A stretch of DNA of 64,000 bases. Source: Actinomyces johnsonii (lineage in GTDB: Bacteria > Actinomycetota > Actinomycetes > Actinomycetales > Actinomycetaceae). The DNA lies in contig NZ_VICB01000023.1 in the NCBI RefSeq assembly GCF_006546835.1, forward strand, positions 28,416 through 92,415, in the 5' to 3' direction. Below, one piece after another: positions 27,822 through 36,457 of this stretch (within the stretch, counting starts at the first letter, position 1; each line of letters opens with the position of its first letter). Both the position numbers and the translations under genes were made by a program. The notes below the pieces were generated by a model, which was not told where the DNA came from, made no database searches, and saw only the letters and a list, made by a program, of their open reading frames with translations.

Positions 27822-28982
27822 TCAGGTGAGTTCGGGAATGGTCCGGCCGGGACGTCCCTGGTCGGTTGCGGTTCGGATGAGCCGGCGCAGCGCCCACTCC
27901 AGGGGACCGTGGTCGAACCTCAGACGGATGATCGTGGCCAGTGCCAGGGTGAACAGGATCGTGGCGGCTCCCAGGACCGGCATGCGCAGCGGGGCGTCGT
28001 CGGAGAGGAAGCGCCCGGCGCTCAGGACGTGACACACGTAGACGGTCAGAGACATCGAGCCCATGGCCTGGAGCGGGAAGGCCAGTCGGCTCGCCCAGCC
28101 GGTGCGAGTCCCCCTGAAGACCAGGAGGCACAGGGAAACGACGGACAGCGCCCCGCCCGCCGTCGCAACGATGTCGATCAGCGCTCCGGAGTGGGTAACC
28201 GGGTCGATGAGCATCATGGGGATGATGGTGCTCAGCTCGTCGGAGGAGACCGCGGCGACGACGTCGATGGTGTTGCGCGCTACGGCCCCGGCGACGGCGA
28301 GGGGCAGGCCGATGACCGCGGTGAGGACCTGGGCGCGGGTGCTGCCCGTAACGAGACGGTGAGCAAGCAGCCCGATGATCATGTAGCTGGCCCAGGCGAA
28401 GGCCGGGTACGCCCCCGTCAGCGCCTGTGAGGGCACTCCGACGGTGGCGTCGAGGACGTGGCAGACGGCGGAGAGGATGATCGTCCACGCGAGGACGACC
28501 ATGAGGGTGCGGGTGCGCCAGCGCGGTGCGCAGGCCAGGGCGATGTAGCAGATGCCGAAGGCCGTGAGCACCACGTTGATGGTGCCGGCGAAAGGCGTGA
28601 TCGCCTCACCCAGAACAATGAGGATGACGCCGCGCACGAGGAGCCCGTGACGTGATGCCGCCAGCGCCGGCCCTCCCTCACGGACCCCGCGCGAGCCCAT
28701 GATGGACAGCGACATACCGGCCAGCACGGCGAACAGGGCGGAGGGGAACCCGCGAACGATCTCGGCTGGCCACCCCTCGGGCTCCATGAGATGGGCCACC
28801 ACCATGCCGATCAGCGCCAGGGCCCTGGCGATGTCTAGCCCGATGATGCGCCGTCGGGGCCGGGAATGCGTCGTCGATGGCGCTGCCGACGAGGTGCCCG
28901 ACGACCTGGCGGGCGCGGTCCTCGGCGATGCGTTCGACGTCGTTGGACGGCCCGTCGGTTCGATTGAGCCAGCTGTCTGCAC
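27822..28982 (-). CDS. DUF418/heparan-acetyltransferase-like multi-pass membrane protein
   Basis: 386 residues. A Ser/Thr/Pro-rich cytoplasmic N-terminus precedes about ten TM helices. RIIGLDIARALALIGMVVAHL is the typical first helix of the DUF1624/DUF418 acyltransferase-like families, and FDHGPLEWALRRL near the C-terminus is the DUF418 signature. These proteins are thought to move acyl groups across the membrane or modify envelope components, but direct evidence is sparse. The start is uncertain: GTG at 28982 gives the longest form, and a start nearer the first helix is possible. Transcribed divergently from the purine permease gene. Confidence 0.8.
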   Translation of the reverse strand: MQTAGSIEPTGRPTTSNASPRTAPARSSGTSSAAPSTTHSRPRRRIIGLDIARALALIGMVVAHLMEPEGWPAEIVRGFPSALFAVLAGMSLSIMGSRGVREGGPALAASRHGLLVRGVILIVLGEAITPFAGTINVVLTAFGICYIALACAPRWRTRTLMVVLAWTIILSAVCHVLDATVGVPSQALTGAYPAFAWASYMIIGLLAHRLVTGSTRAQVLTAVIGLPLAVAGAVARNTIDVVAAVSSDELSTIIPMMLIDPVTHSGALIDIVATAGGALSVVSLCLLVFRGTRTGWASRLAFPLQAMGSMSLTVYVCHVLSAGRFLSDDAPLRMPVLGAATILFTLALATIIRLRFDHGPLEWALRRLIRTATDQGRPGRTIPELT

Positions 28983-29115
28983 GAGGCCAGACTTTAGGGA
29001 CGCCGCTGTTGTGATGGTGTAAATAGTTCTACCGATGGCCTCAATAACGCATCGCGTTGCGGTGACGCAACTGTTTGGTTTCGCTCAGCGCTTGACGATC
29101 TGGAAGAATGCCGCC

Positions 29116-30591
29116 GTGAGCACACGTCATCCCACGAAGTCCTTATCGTCGTCTTCGTCCTCTCCCGGCAGCGCGTCCTGGCTGGACCGTTATTTCCACA
29201 TCTCCGAGCGCGGTTCGACCATCTCCCGCGAGGTCCGTGGCGGCATCGTCACCTTCTTCTCGATGAGCTACATCCTCGTCCTCAACCCCGCCATCCTGTC
29301 CAAGGCGAGCCCTCCGGGAACCGAGGCCCAACTCGCCGCCGGCACCGCCTTCGTCGCCGCGATCATGACGATCCTCATGGGTGTCGTCGCCAACTACCCG
29401 ATGGCACTGGCCGCCGGCCTGGGCATCAACGCGATGGTCGCCTACACCCTCGTGGGCACCCAGGGCATGACGTATGCCGACGCCATGGGGCTCATCGTCA
29501 TCGAGGGCGTCATCATCCTCGTCCTGGTGCTCACCGGCTTCCGCGAGGCCGTCTTCAAGGCGGTCCCCGATCAGCTCAAGACTGCGATCTCCGTGGGCAT
29601 CGGCCTGTTCATCGCGCTCATCGGCCTGGTGGACGCCAAGATGGTGCGCCGCGGTGGCACCCCCTTGGAGTTGGGCCTGGGCGGTTCCCTCCAGGGATGG
29701 CCGGTTATCGTCTTCCTCTTCGGCCTCTTCCTCACGGTCGTGCTCCACGTGCGCAAGGTCCGCGGGGCCATTCTCATCGGTATCGCCTCTGCCACGGTCC
29801 TGGCCATCGTCATCGACGCCTTCGTCCACCTGGGCCCCTTCAACGACGACCCGAAGAACGGCCCCCTCAACCTCACCGGCTGGTCCCTGTCCGAGCCGCG
29901 CTTGAGCGGCTTCCCGGTGGACCTGCCGAGCCTGTCGACGCTGGGCCACTTCAGCCTGCTGGGCAGCATCCACAAGGTCGGGATCGTCTCGGTGATCCTC
30001 CTGGTCTTCTCCTTGCTCCTGGCCGACTTCTTCGACACGATGGGCACCATGGTCGCTATCGGCGCCGAGGGCGACCTGCTCGACGAGCACGGCAACCCGC
30101 CCAGAACCCGTGAGATCCTCGTCGTCGACTCCCTGGCCGCCATCGCCGGCGGTGTGGGAGGGGTCTCCTCGAACACCTCCTACGTCGAGTCCGCCGCGGG
30201 CGTGGGGGAGGGGGCCCGCACGGGCCTGGCCTCAGTGGTCACCGGCTGCATGTTCGCCCTGTCCATGTTCTTCGCCCCGCTGGTCAAAATGGTCCCCTAC
30301 GAGGCGGCCACCCCGGCGCTCGTCGTCGTCGGCTTCCTCATGATGATGCAGGTGACCGACATCGACTGGAAGTCCCCGGAGATCGCCCTGCCGGCCTTCC
30401 TGACCATCATCATGATGCCCTTCTCCTACTCGATCACTAACGGCATTGGGGCAGGCTTCGTCTCCTACCTGATTGTCGAGGTGGCCCAGGGACGCGCCCG
30501 CAGGATCCACCCGCTCATGTGGGCGGCCTGCGCGATGTTCGTCATCTACTTCACCCTCGCCCCGATCAAGGCGATCCTCGGCGTCTCCTGA
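29116..30591 (+). CDS. NCS2-family purine permease (AzgA-like adenine/guanine/hypoxanthine transporter)
   Basis: 491 residues with 12-14 TM segments. Family signatures are REVRGGIVTFFSMSYILVLNP in the first helix, AAGLGINAMVAYTLVG, DFFDTMGTMVAIGAEG and the block GGVGGVSSNTSYVESAAGVGEGARTGLAS (here IAGGVGGVSSNTSYVES). It is a proton-coupled importer for purine bases, for salvage. The start is GTG 29116 with GGAAGA upstream; an earlier ATG at 29035 would add a non-conserved leader. No purine riboswitch was seen in the short 5' region. A strong hairpin follows the gene. Confidence 0.93.
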   Translation: MSTRHPTKSLSSSSSSPGSASWLDRYFHISERGSTISREVRGGIVTFFSMSYILVLNPAILSKASPPGTEAQLAAGTAFVAAIMTILMGVVANYPMALAAGLGINAMVAYTLVGTQGMTYADAMGLIVIEGVIILVLVLTGFREAVFKAVPDQLKTAISVGIGLFIALIGLVDAKMVRRGGTPLELGLGGSLQGWPVIVFLFGLFLTVVLHVRKVRGAILIGIASATVLAIVIDAFVHLGPFNDDPKNGPLNLTGWSLSEPRLSGFPVDLPSLSTLGHFSLLGSIHKVGIVSVILLVFSLLLADFFDTMGTMVAIGAEGDLLDEHGNPPRTREILVVDSLAAIAGGVGGVSSNTSYVESAAGVGEGARTGLASVVTGCMFALSMFFAPLVKMVPYEAATPALVVVGFLMMMQVTDIDWKSPEIALPAFLTIIMMPFSYSITNGIGAGFVSYLIVEVAQGRARRIHPLMWAACAMFVIYFTLAPIKAILGVS

Positions 30592-30642
30592 CCCTCGCCT
30601 CCGGAGCCCCGGGCCGAGCTGCCCTGTACGAATACCTCTGGG

Positions 30643-30682
30643 GGCCGCGTCCCACCGTCGGACCCGACGGCGGGACGCGGCC
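30643..30682 (+). terminator. hairpin terminator after the purine permease
   Basis: GGCCGCGTCCC and GGGACGCGGCC form a perfect 11-bp stem and enclose a second stem CCGTCGG/CCGACGG. A smaller hairpin, GGCACTG/CAGTGCC, follows at about 30688-30706. Confidence 0.75.
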
Positions 30683-30828
30683 TCCGCGGCACTGCTTTCA
30701 GTGCCAGTAGGGCTTACCCTGCGAGAGGACAGGGCCTGCCCGCCCGACGTCGTCGTGCCCGCTCCCCTGTCTCGTCGCTCTGGCGCTCGCAACTCTCACG
30801 TACACGGTTTTCTCACGTAACTCAGGAC

Positions 30829-32160
30829 ATGACCCGCACGACTTCATCACGCCGGTCCAGCGGCGGTATCTTCGCCTCCTTCAGGTTCCACAACTACCGG
30901 ATCTGGTTCCTGTCCGCCCTCGTGGCCAACACCGGGACCTGGATGCAGCGCGTGGCCCAGGACTGGCTGGTGCTGCGCATCCTCACCAACGACTCCGCCT
31001 CCGCCACCGGCCTGACCACCGCCCTGCAGTTCCTCCCCATGCTCCTGCTGTCCGCCCACGCCGGCCTCGTCGCGGACCGGGTCGACCAGCGCAGGTTCCT
31101 CATCATCACTCAGAGCGCCATGGGCCTGGTCTCCGCCGTCGTCGCCATCGACGTCCTGGCCGGAAGCGTGCGCCTCTGGCACGTCTACCTCGCCGCCTTC
31201 CTCGGGGGCCTTGCCGCCGCCTACGACGCCCCGGCCCGCCAGACCTTCGTGGCCCGGATGGTGCCGGCCGAGCACCTGTCCAACGCCGTGGGGCTCAACT
31301 CCGCCTCCTTCAACGCCGCCCGGCTCCTGGGCCCGGCGCTCGCCGGCGTCGTCATCACCTGGGTCGGCGCCGGCTGGGTCTTCGCCGTCAACGCCGCCAC
31401 CTTCCTCTTCCCGGCCGCCGCTCTGGCCACCATGAGACTGAACGAGCTCGTGGACATGCCCCGCGCCCGCCGCGCCGCCGGTCAGCTCCGCGAGGGCCTG
31501 GCCTACCTGCGCGGCCGCACCGATCTCATCGTCATCATCGCTGTGATCGCGGTCGTCTCCATGCTCACCCTCAACTTCCAGGTCACCATGGCCGCGACTG
31601 TGCGCACCGTCTTCCACCTGGAGTCCGACGCCTACGGCACCGTCTCCTCGGTCTTCGCCGTCGGGTCCCTCTCCGGCGCCCTGTGGGCGGCCCGACGCCG
31701 CAACCCCCGACCGCGCACCGTCGTCGTGGCCGCCTTTGCCCTGGGAGTCTTCTCCCTCCTCCTGGCCGTCATGCCCACCTATCTGACCTTCACGATCATG
31801 ACGATCCCGGTGGGCCTGTGCGTCCTGACGCTCCTGACCAGCGCCAATCAGACCGTGCAGATGACCACCGAGCCGGCCATGCGCGGCCGGGTCTTGAGTA
31901 TCTACATGATGTTCTTCCTGGGGTCGACGCCGGTGGGTGCCCCGCTCATCGGGTGGGTGGCCGACGCCTGGGGACCGCGCATCGCGATCGCGGCCGGCGG
32001 CCTGAGCGCTGTCCTCGCCGCCCTGGTCGCCGCCGCCTGGAGCTACAGGCACTGGAACCTGTCCCTGCATTACTCCTCCACCCGCCCCTACCTCAGGGCC
32101 GCTCCGAAGGCACCGACGGAGGCTCCGGAGTCGGAGAGCCGCGGCGACGACGTCGACTGA
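30829..32160 (+). CDS. MFS exporter of the EntS/DHA3-like group
   Basis: 443 residues with 12 TM helices. The start of the domain, FRFHNYRIWFLSALVANTGT, and WMQRVAQDWLVLRIL, together with AAYDAPARQTFVARMV, mark the MFS_3/EntS subgroup, whose members export siderophores or drugs. It stands directly before the iron-dependent regulator gene, so a siderophore or iron-related role is attractive but is only inferred from position. The C-terminus is charged and cytoplasmic. The start ATG has no clear Shine-Dalgarno site. Confidence 0.88.
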   Translation: MTRTTSSRRSSGGIFASFRFHNYRIWFLSALVANTGTWMQRVAQDWLVLRILTNDSASATGLTTALQFLPMLLLSAHAGLVADRVDQRRFLIITQSAMGLVSAVVAIDVLAGSVRLWHVYLAAFLGGLAAAYDAPARQTFVARMVPAEHLSNAVGLNSASFNAARLLGPALAGVVITWVGAGWVFAVNAATFLFPAAALATMRLNELVDMPRARRAAGQLREGLAYLRGRTDLIVIIAVIAVVSMLTLNFQVTMAATVRTVFHLESDAYGTVSSVFAVGSLSGALWAARRRNPRPRTVVVAAFALGVFSLLLAVMPTYLTFTIMTIPVGLCVLTLLTSANQTVQMTTEPAMRGRVLSIYMMFFLGSTPVGAPLIGWVADAWGPRIAIAAGGLSAVLAALVAAAWSYRHWNLSLHYSSTRPYLRAAPKAPTEAPESESRGDDVD

Positions 32161-32404
32161 CAGAACTGACTGAGTCGACTGGCGGAGTCGATCGAGTATC
32201 CGGACGGGCTATACGCACGCTATCCGTCGCGCATCTCCGAGGCACTGGGGAGTCCTCCCCGGCCGAGGATCGGCGAGCCGACAGGCGATACTGGCCACAT
32301 CCCAGAGCGCTGTCTATCCTTTCAAAGAACGCGGTCCTGACGGATGCGCCCTCCGGAGGGGCCCGAGCTGCCGCGGCAACCCACCTCAAGCAGGAGCCCA
32401 CCTC

Positions 32405-33076
32405 ATGAGCGAGCTGATCGACACCACCGAGATGTACCTCAAGACCGTCTACGAGCTCGAGGAGGACGGCGTTCCACCGCTGCGGGCCCGCATCGTCGAG
32501 CGCCTCGACCACTCGGGTCCCACGGTCTCCCAGACGGTGGCGCGCATGGAGCGCGACGGCCTCATCAAGGTCGCCGACGACCGCTCCCTCCAGCTCACCG
32601 AGGAGGGCCGTAGACGGGCCACCGAAGTGATTCGCAAGCACCGACTTGCCGAAAGGCTGCTGCTGGACGTCATCGGCATGGACCGCCGGCTCGTCCATGA
32701 GGAGGCCTGCCGTTGGGAGCACGTGATGAGTGAACAGGTCGAGGAGCGCCTGGCCGTCATCCTCGACGACGTCTCCGCTGACCCCTTCGGCAACCCCATC
32801 CCGCCGCAGACCGCCGAACATCCCAAGCCCTCCGCAGATGAGGTCAGTGTGGAGCGCATCGCCGGCCGTGAGACCGCCACTGCCGTCGTCAGCCGCATCG
32901 GAGAGCCGATCCAGGCGGATGCCGGGCTCATCGCCGCTCTCGAGGACGCCGCGATCGCGGCCGGTGCCCAGGTGGAACTGCGCATCAGCGCCGGTGGGGT
33001 GCGGCTCGTCGGGGCCTCTGGCGACCCCGTCGTCCTGGCTGATGACGTTGCCCGCCACCTCTTCGTTCAGCGCTGA
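32405..33076 (+). CDS. dtxR: DtxR/IdeR-type iron-dependent transcriptional repressor
   Basis: 223 residues. The winged helix-turn-helix (LRARIVERLDHSGPTVSQTV) is followed by the dimerisation domain and a C-terminal SH3-like domain. All DtxR metal ligands stand at their canonical numbers: Met10, Cys102, Glu105 and His106 for the primary site, His79, Glu83 and His98 for the ancillary site. With Fe2+ it should repress iron uptake and siderophore genes. The start ATG follows AGGAG. The neighbouring MFS exporter may belong to its regulon; no classical 19-bp DtxR box was recognised in the gap between them. Confidence 0.96.
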   Translation: MSELIDTTEMYLKTVYELEEDGVPPLRARIVERLDHSGPTVSQTVARMERDGLIKVADDRSLQLTEEGRRRATEVIRKHRLAERLLLDVIGMDRRLVHEEACRWEHVMSEQVEERLAVILDDVSADPFGNPIPPQTAEHPKPSADEVSVERIAGRETATAVVSRIGEPIQADAGLIAALEDAAIAAGAQVELRISAGGVRLVGASGDPVVLADDVARHLFVQR

Positions 33077-33494
33077 GGGACGCCGATCGGCCTCTCTGTC
33101 AGAATCCACAGAAACACCTGAAAACATCCTGTGCAGGCAAGGCTGTTATGCCGGCGCCCCGGGTCCCGAGAGTGTGGGATGCGGGGCGCTGTTTTGTGAT
33201 TCAGCTCACAGGCGAGAGTTCTCTCTCACTGTGAGTCCCATCGGGGTGGGGTGGAGAGGAAATGGTGACCGCTCCGATAGGCGGATGTTCTTTTTCCGCT
33301 AAATGCCGCCATTTCGTCCGTCATCGCTATTCGCTCTCGCGGACCGAGGTCCCTGGAGATATATGGAGGAAACCGAAAATCGACACGAGGTGTCTCGGCT
33401 CACAACAGTGTGTGACACCTGGCCGTGACGAAGCGCTGGTCTGTCATGTAGCGTTCAGGTCGTTGCCGCAGACAACCGTCTCGGTGGCGTCTCG
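33077..33494. other. long 5' intergenic region before the riboswitch
   Basis: No gene is supported in these 418 bp. It has lower GC than average and must contain the promoter of the riboswitch transcript. I could not assign -35/-10 boxes with confidence. Confidence 0.4.
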
Positions 33495-33672
33495 GATCGG
33501 GGCTTAGTCCTGCCACTCGGTCTGAGGCAAGTGGAACCAACAACTCAAGTGGCAGGAACGGGGGAACCAACTACCGGTCGCCCGGACTGACAGTCCGAAC
33601 GACCTTGGGGTGAAGCCCGCATCTGCGGGCCGGGCGTCTCCAGTCCGAACCCGACAGCTCACCTCGTCGGCT
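33495..33672 (+). promoter_or_regulatory. c-di-AMP (ydaO/yuaA) riboswitch
   Basis: The conserved blocks of this class occur in order: GCTTAGTCCTGCC, then AACGGGGGAACCAA, then CTTGGGGTGAAGCCCGC, then GTCTCCAGTCCGAACCCGAC, then AGCTCACCTCGTCGGC. The last block lies 19 nt before the start codon of an NlpC/P60 hydrolase, a target known for this class in Actinobacteria. Binding of c-di-AMP normally switches expression off. Boundaries are approximate. Confidence 0.9.
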
Positions 33673-33690
33673 CAACAGGAGAAAGCATTC

Positions 33691-34515
33691 ATGTCCTCAC
33701 GCACCATCGCACGTCACCGCAAAGCCACCCGAGCCCTTACCCCACTGGATGACTTTGCTCCCACCGCGCGCCGAGGTCTGGCGGTCGCCGCATCGTCCGG
33801 TCTTGCTCTGACCATGCTCGCCTCGGGTGCCAACGCCGCAGGCCGCGCAGAGGTCACGTCCTCCGGAACCATTGAGGCGTCCGGCGTGACTCCCGGGGTC
33901 GGCATCCTCGCCGCCAACGCTAGCGAGGCCCTGGCCGCGCGTCAGCAGATCACCATCTCTCAGGCCAGCTGGGTCACCGAGGCCGCCCCGCAGGTCGAGG
34001 CCGTGGCTCCGACCCCTGCCGCTCCCGAAACTCCCGCCGCTCCCGAGGCTCCCGCCGCCGAGGCCCAGGCCGAGCAGAATGCCGACAACGCCGCTGCCGC
34101 CACTGCTGCTGACCACGGCACCGACGCCGCCTCCGCGGACACGCAGACTGCTCAGACCACCCAGGCCTCCGCGCCGACCGCCAACTCCAACTCTTCTGTC
34201 GTGGCCATCGCTATGCAGTACGTGGGTGCTCCCTACGTGTGGGGCGCCTCCGGTCCGAACGCCTTCGACTGCTCCGGCTTCACCTCCTACGTGTATGCCC
34301 AGGTCGGCATCAACCTGCCCCGTACCTCCGGCGCCCAGGCTGCGGCCGGTACCCCGGTGTCCGCCGCTGAGGCCCAGCCCGGCGACCTGGTCACCTGGCC
34401 CGGCCACGTCGGCATCTACGCCGGCAACGGCATGGTCGTCGAGGCCGGTAACGAGTCCACCGGTGTGGTCTACCGCGAGCTGTGGGGCTCCCCGAGCTTC
34501 GTCCGCGTCGCCTGA
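33691..34515 (+). CDS. secreted NlpC/P60 (C40) peptidoglycan endopeptidase
   Basis: 274 residues. The long signal region (about 1-50, cleavage likely after ASGANA) leads to an Ala/Pro/Glu-rich linker (about 100-165) and a C-terminal NlpC/P60 domain with Cys194 in AFDCSGFTSYVYAQVG and His239 in WPGHVGIYAGNGMVVEAG. It cleaves peptide stems of peptidoglycan, probably at the D-Glu-diamino acid bond. Start ATG 33691 has AGGAGA 7 nt upstream. The c-di-AMP riboswitch in its leader ties wall hydrolysis to osmotic and wall-stress signalling. Confidence 0.93.
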   Translation: MSSRTIARHRKATRALTPLDDFAPTARRGLAVAASSGLALTMLASGANAAGRAEVTSSGTIEASGVTPGVGILAANASEALAARQQITISQASWVTEAAPQVEAVAPTPAAPETPAAPEAPAAEAQAEQNADNAAAATAADHGTDAASADTQTAQTTQASAPTANSNSSVVAIAMQYVGAPYVWGASGPNAFDCSGFTSYVYAQVGINLPRTSGAQAAAGTPVSAAEAQPGDLVTWPGHVGIYAGNGMVVEAGNESTGVVYRELWGSPSFVRVA

Positions 34516-34718
34516 TTCAGACGCTGAAATCCTTCCCGTGAGGGGCGGGTGCCGTGAGGCGCCCGCCCCTCACCGCGTTGTGGCGAGGGGCGGGCGGGGT
34601 GGAGAGGGCTCGCATGGGGAAAACAGACACAACCTCATCATGTGGTGGTCCCCACACCCCTTTTCGAGGCAGAATGTTCCTTGGGTCGCAGACCGTATCT
34701 CGAGAAAGGGCAGATCCC

Positions 34719-35657
34719 ATGACTGATGGCAACGTCATCCTCGTCGGAGTCGATGGTTCACCCGAGTCCCTGGCAGCAGTGGACTGGGCTGTTGCGCGTG
34801 CCGAACGCCAGGGCTGGCGCGTTCACATACTGTGCGCATACTCCCTGCCCTCCTTCACCACCGCCTCCCTCGACGGCGGCTACGCGGCGCTCGACGACTC
34901 GGCCATCAGGTCCGGTGCCCAAGCCGTCATCGACGAGGCCGTCGAACGCGTTAAGAAGTCCGGAGTGGCCGTCACCTCCTCCTTGGAGACCGGGGACCCG
35001 GCCGGCGTCCTCGTCGACCTCTCCGAAGAGGCGACTCTGGCCGTCGTCGGTACCCGCGGAGGCGGCGGCTTCGCTGACCGTCTATTGGGGACCGTCTCCT
35101 CCGCCCTGCCTGCGCACAGCCACTGCCCAGCTGTCGTCGTGCCCCAGCGCACCGAGGGGGCCGACTACACGCCGGTGCGCCGCATCGTCGTCGGGGTCGA
35201 CGGCTCCTCCTCGGCCCGCAAGGCCCTCAAATGGGCCGTGGCCGAGGCGGAGGCCTGGGGCGCCGAGCTCACCGCCATCGCAGCCGTGCCGATGGCCTCC
35301 GGAGCGGGCGCGCTCGCCTGGCTACCGGCCGCCGTCGACCGCGAGCAGGTCCTGGCCGACGTTCGTTCCGGGTTGGACCGCGCCATCAATGAGGCCCTCG
35401 AGGGCCATGAGGGCGTCACAGTGCGCCGTCACGCGCTGGACGGAAACCCGGCCGAGCTCCTGGCCGAGTTCTCCACCGCCGTGGACCTCGTCGTCGTCGG
35501 CTCACGCGGACGCGGGGGCTTCTCCGGGCTCCTGCTGGGCTCCACCAGCCAGGCCGTTCTGGCCCATGCGTCGTGCCCTGTCCTGGTAGCGCCCTCGCAC
35601 CATATCAAGGGTGAGCGGCGCTCCTCGCGCACCTCCACCCCGTGGGGCCGCGCCTGA
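34719..35657 (+). CDS. tandem universal stress protein (two Usp domains)
   Basis: 312 residues forming two Usp folds. Domain 1 starts NVILVGVDGSPESLAAVDWA and domain 2 RRIVVGVDGSSSARKALKWA; each ends with a G-x2-G-x9-G-[ST] ATP-binding signature (GTRGGGGFADRLLGT and GSRGRGGFSGLLLGS). Tandem Usp proteins act in dormancy and stress, often binding ATP. The ATG at 34719 follows GAAAGGG with 8-nt spacing, so longer in-frame upstream reading is excluded. The gene is monocistronic. Confidence 0.92.
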   Translation: MTDGNVILVGVDGSPESLAAVDWAVARAERQGWRVHILCAYSLPSFTTASLDGGYAALDDSAIRSGAQAVIDEAVERVKKSGVAVTSSLETGDPAGVLVDLSEEATLAVVGTRGGGGFADRLLGTVSSALPAHSHCPAVVVPQRTEGADYTPVRRIVVGVDGSSSARKALKWAVAEAEAWGAELTAIAAVPMASGAGALAWLPAAVDREQVLADVRSGLDRAINEALEGHEGVTVRRHALDGNPAELLAEFSTAVDLVVVGSRGRGGFSGLLLGSTSQAVLAHASCPVLVAPSHHIKGERRSSRTSTPWGRA

Positions 35658-35755
35658 GAACGCGATCGCTGCCGCGAACCTGCGTCGCCCCGGTTCCGGC
35701 TGAACGGGCCGCCGGTGAACCGCCGGTCGCAGCGTGTGCAGCCGCATCAGAGGCA

Positions 35756-35794
35756 CTGCCGTGCCGACCAACCTCACATCGGTTGGCACGGCAG
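35756..35794. terminator. hairpin terminator after the universal stress protein gene
   Basis: CTGCCGTGCCGACC pairs with GGTTGGCACGGCAG over 14 bp (one G-U) with an 11-nt loop. It lies 98 bp past the stop. Confidence 0.6.
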
Positions 35795-35854
35795 ACGCGC
35801 TGATGCTGCTCTAGGTCTTGTTATGTATGGCACCAGTGCGCCGGTCTTGATCGG

Positions 35855-35955
35855 GAACGTACTTCGTGATCGGGAACTGCGTTGTCCCGCAGACGACTGG
35901 GGGCGGACGCCAGTGGTTTGCGGGATGGGTACGTTCTGGATGGGAAACGCAGTTC
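35855..35955. repeat. compact structure of crossed inverted repeats around a 16-bp hairpin
   Basis: A strong hairpin occupies 35885-35925: 16-bp arms with one G-U pair and one G-G mismatch, loop of 9. It is flanked by two further inverted pairs that cross each other: GAACGTAC (35855) with GTACGTTC (35929), and GAACTGCGTT (35874) with AACGCAGTTC (35946). The motif ATCGGGAAC occurs twice on the left and in related form twice inverted on the right. No gene is supported in 35658-36225. It could be a structured RNA, a set of four protein sites, or a mobile-element scar. Confidence 0.6.
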
Positions 35956-36225
35956 TCGATTGGCGGCCGCCCGTTCCGTGCCGCTGTCGAGGCGGGCCAG
36001 TGCCGACTAGTGGGGGTCGGGGCCGGTGCGGTGCTCGTCGCCTCACGCCGCCTACCGATGCGGCGTCGCGGAAGCGCCCGCAAGCCCCGGACGACCCGGG
36101 GCAGCCGAGCCCAACAGACTCGCACAACAGTCCCTAAGTTCAGCCCGAGTGCAGTGTGAACACGGCGCCACCCCGATGTCCGGCTGGTCATGCGCGGGCC
36201 GATCCGCTGGTAGTCTTCCGCCCAG

Positions 36226-36298
36226 GCCCTCGTAGCTCAGGGGATAGAGCACCGCTCTCCTAAAGCGGGTGTCGTTGGTTCGAATCCAATCGAGGGCG
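36226..36298 (+). tRNA. tRNA-Arg (anticodon CCU)
   Basis: 73 nt fold as a full cloverleaf: acceptor GCCCTCG/CGAGGGC, D stem GCTC/GAGC, anticodon stem CCGCT/AGCGG with loop CTCCTAA, and T arm GTTGG-TTCGAAT-CCAAT. The anticodon CCT reads AGG. CCA is not encoded. Confidence 0.97.
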
Positions 36299-36457
36299 CG
36301 GCCGCCGGACGGTGTCCGTCGACGTCGGACGGACCCGCTCGGCTCAACCCGGCGTCCATAGACATTGGTCGACGTCGGTACCGGTGCGGCCCCTAGGGCG
36401 AGCCACGCCCCGGTGCGTCTCCACGCCCAAGGGCCGATGGGCCTATATCTTGAGCGT

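Noticed and set aside
32355..32384. Sequence before dtxR resembling the SAM-I riboswitch core (GGCCCGAGC...GCGGCAACC)
   Set aside because: Only one block fits; the P1 partner and the P3/P4 stems are missing, and the start codon follows within about 20 nt.
35715..36137. Open frames on both strands in the gap before tRNA-Arg
   Set aside because: No ribosome-binding site, atypical Arg/Pro/Cys composition, and they run through the hairpin structure at 35855-35955.
36226..36298. tRNA-Arg as attachment site of an integrated element carrying the large pseudo-helicase
   Set aside because: I found no duplicate of the tRNA 3' end downstream, and no integrase gene; GC of the following gene is normal.
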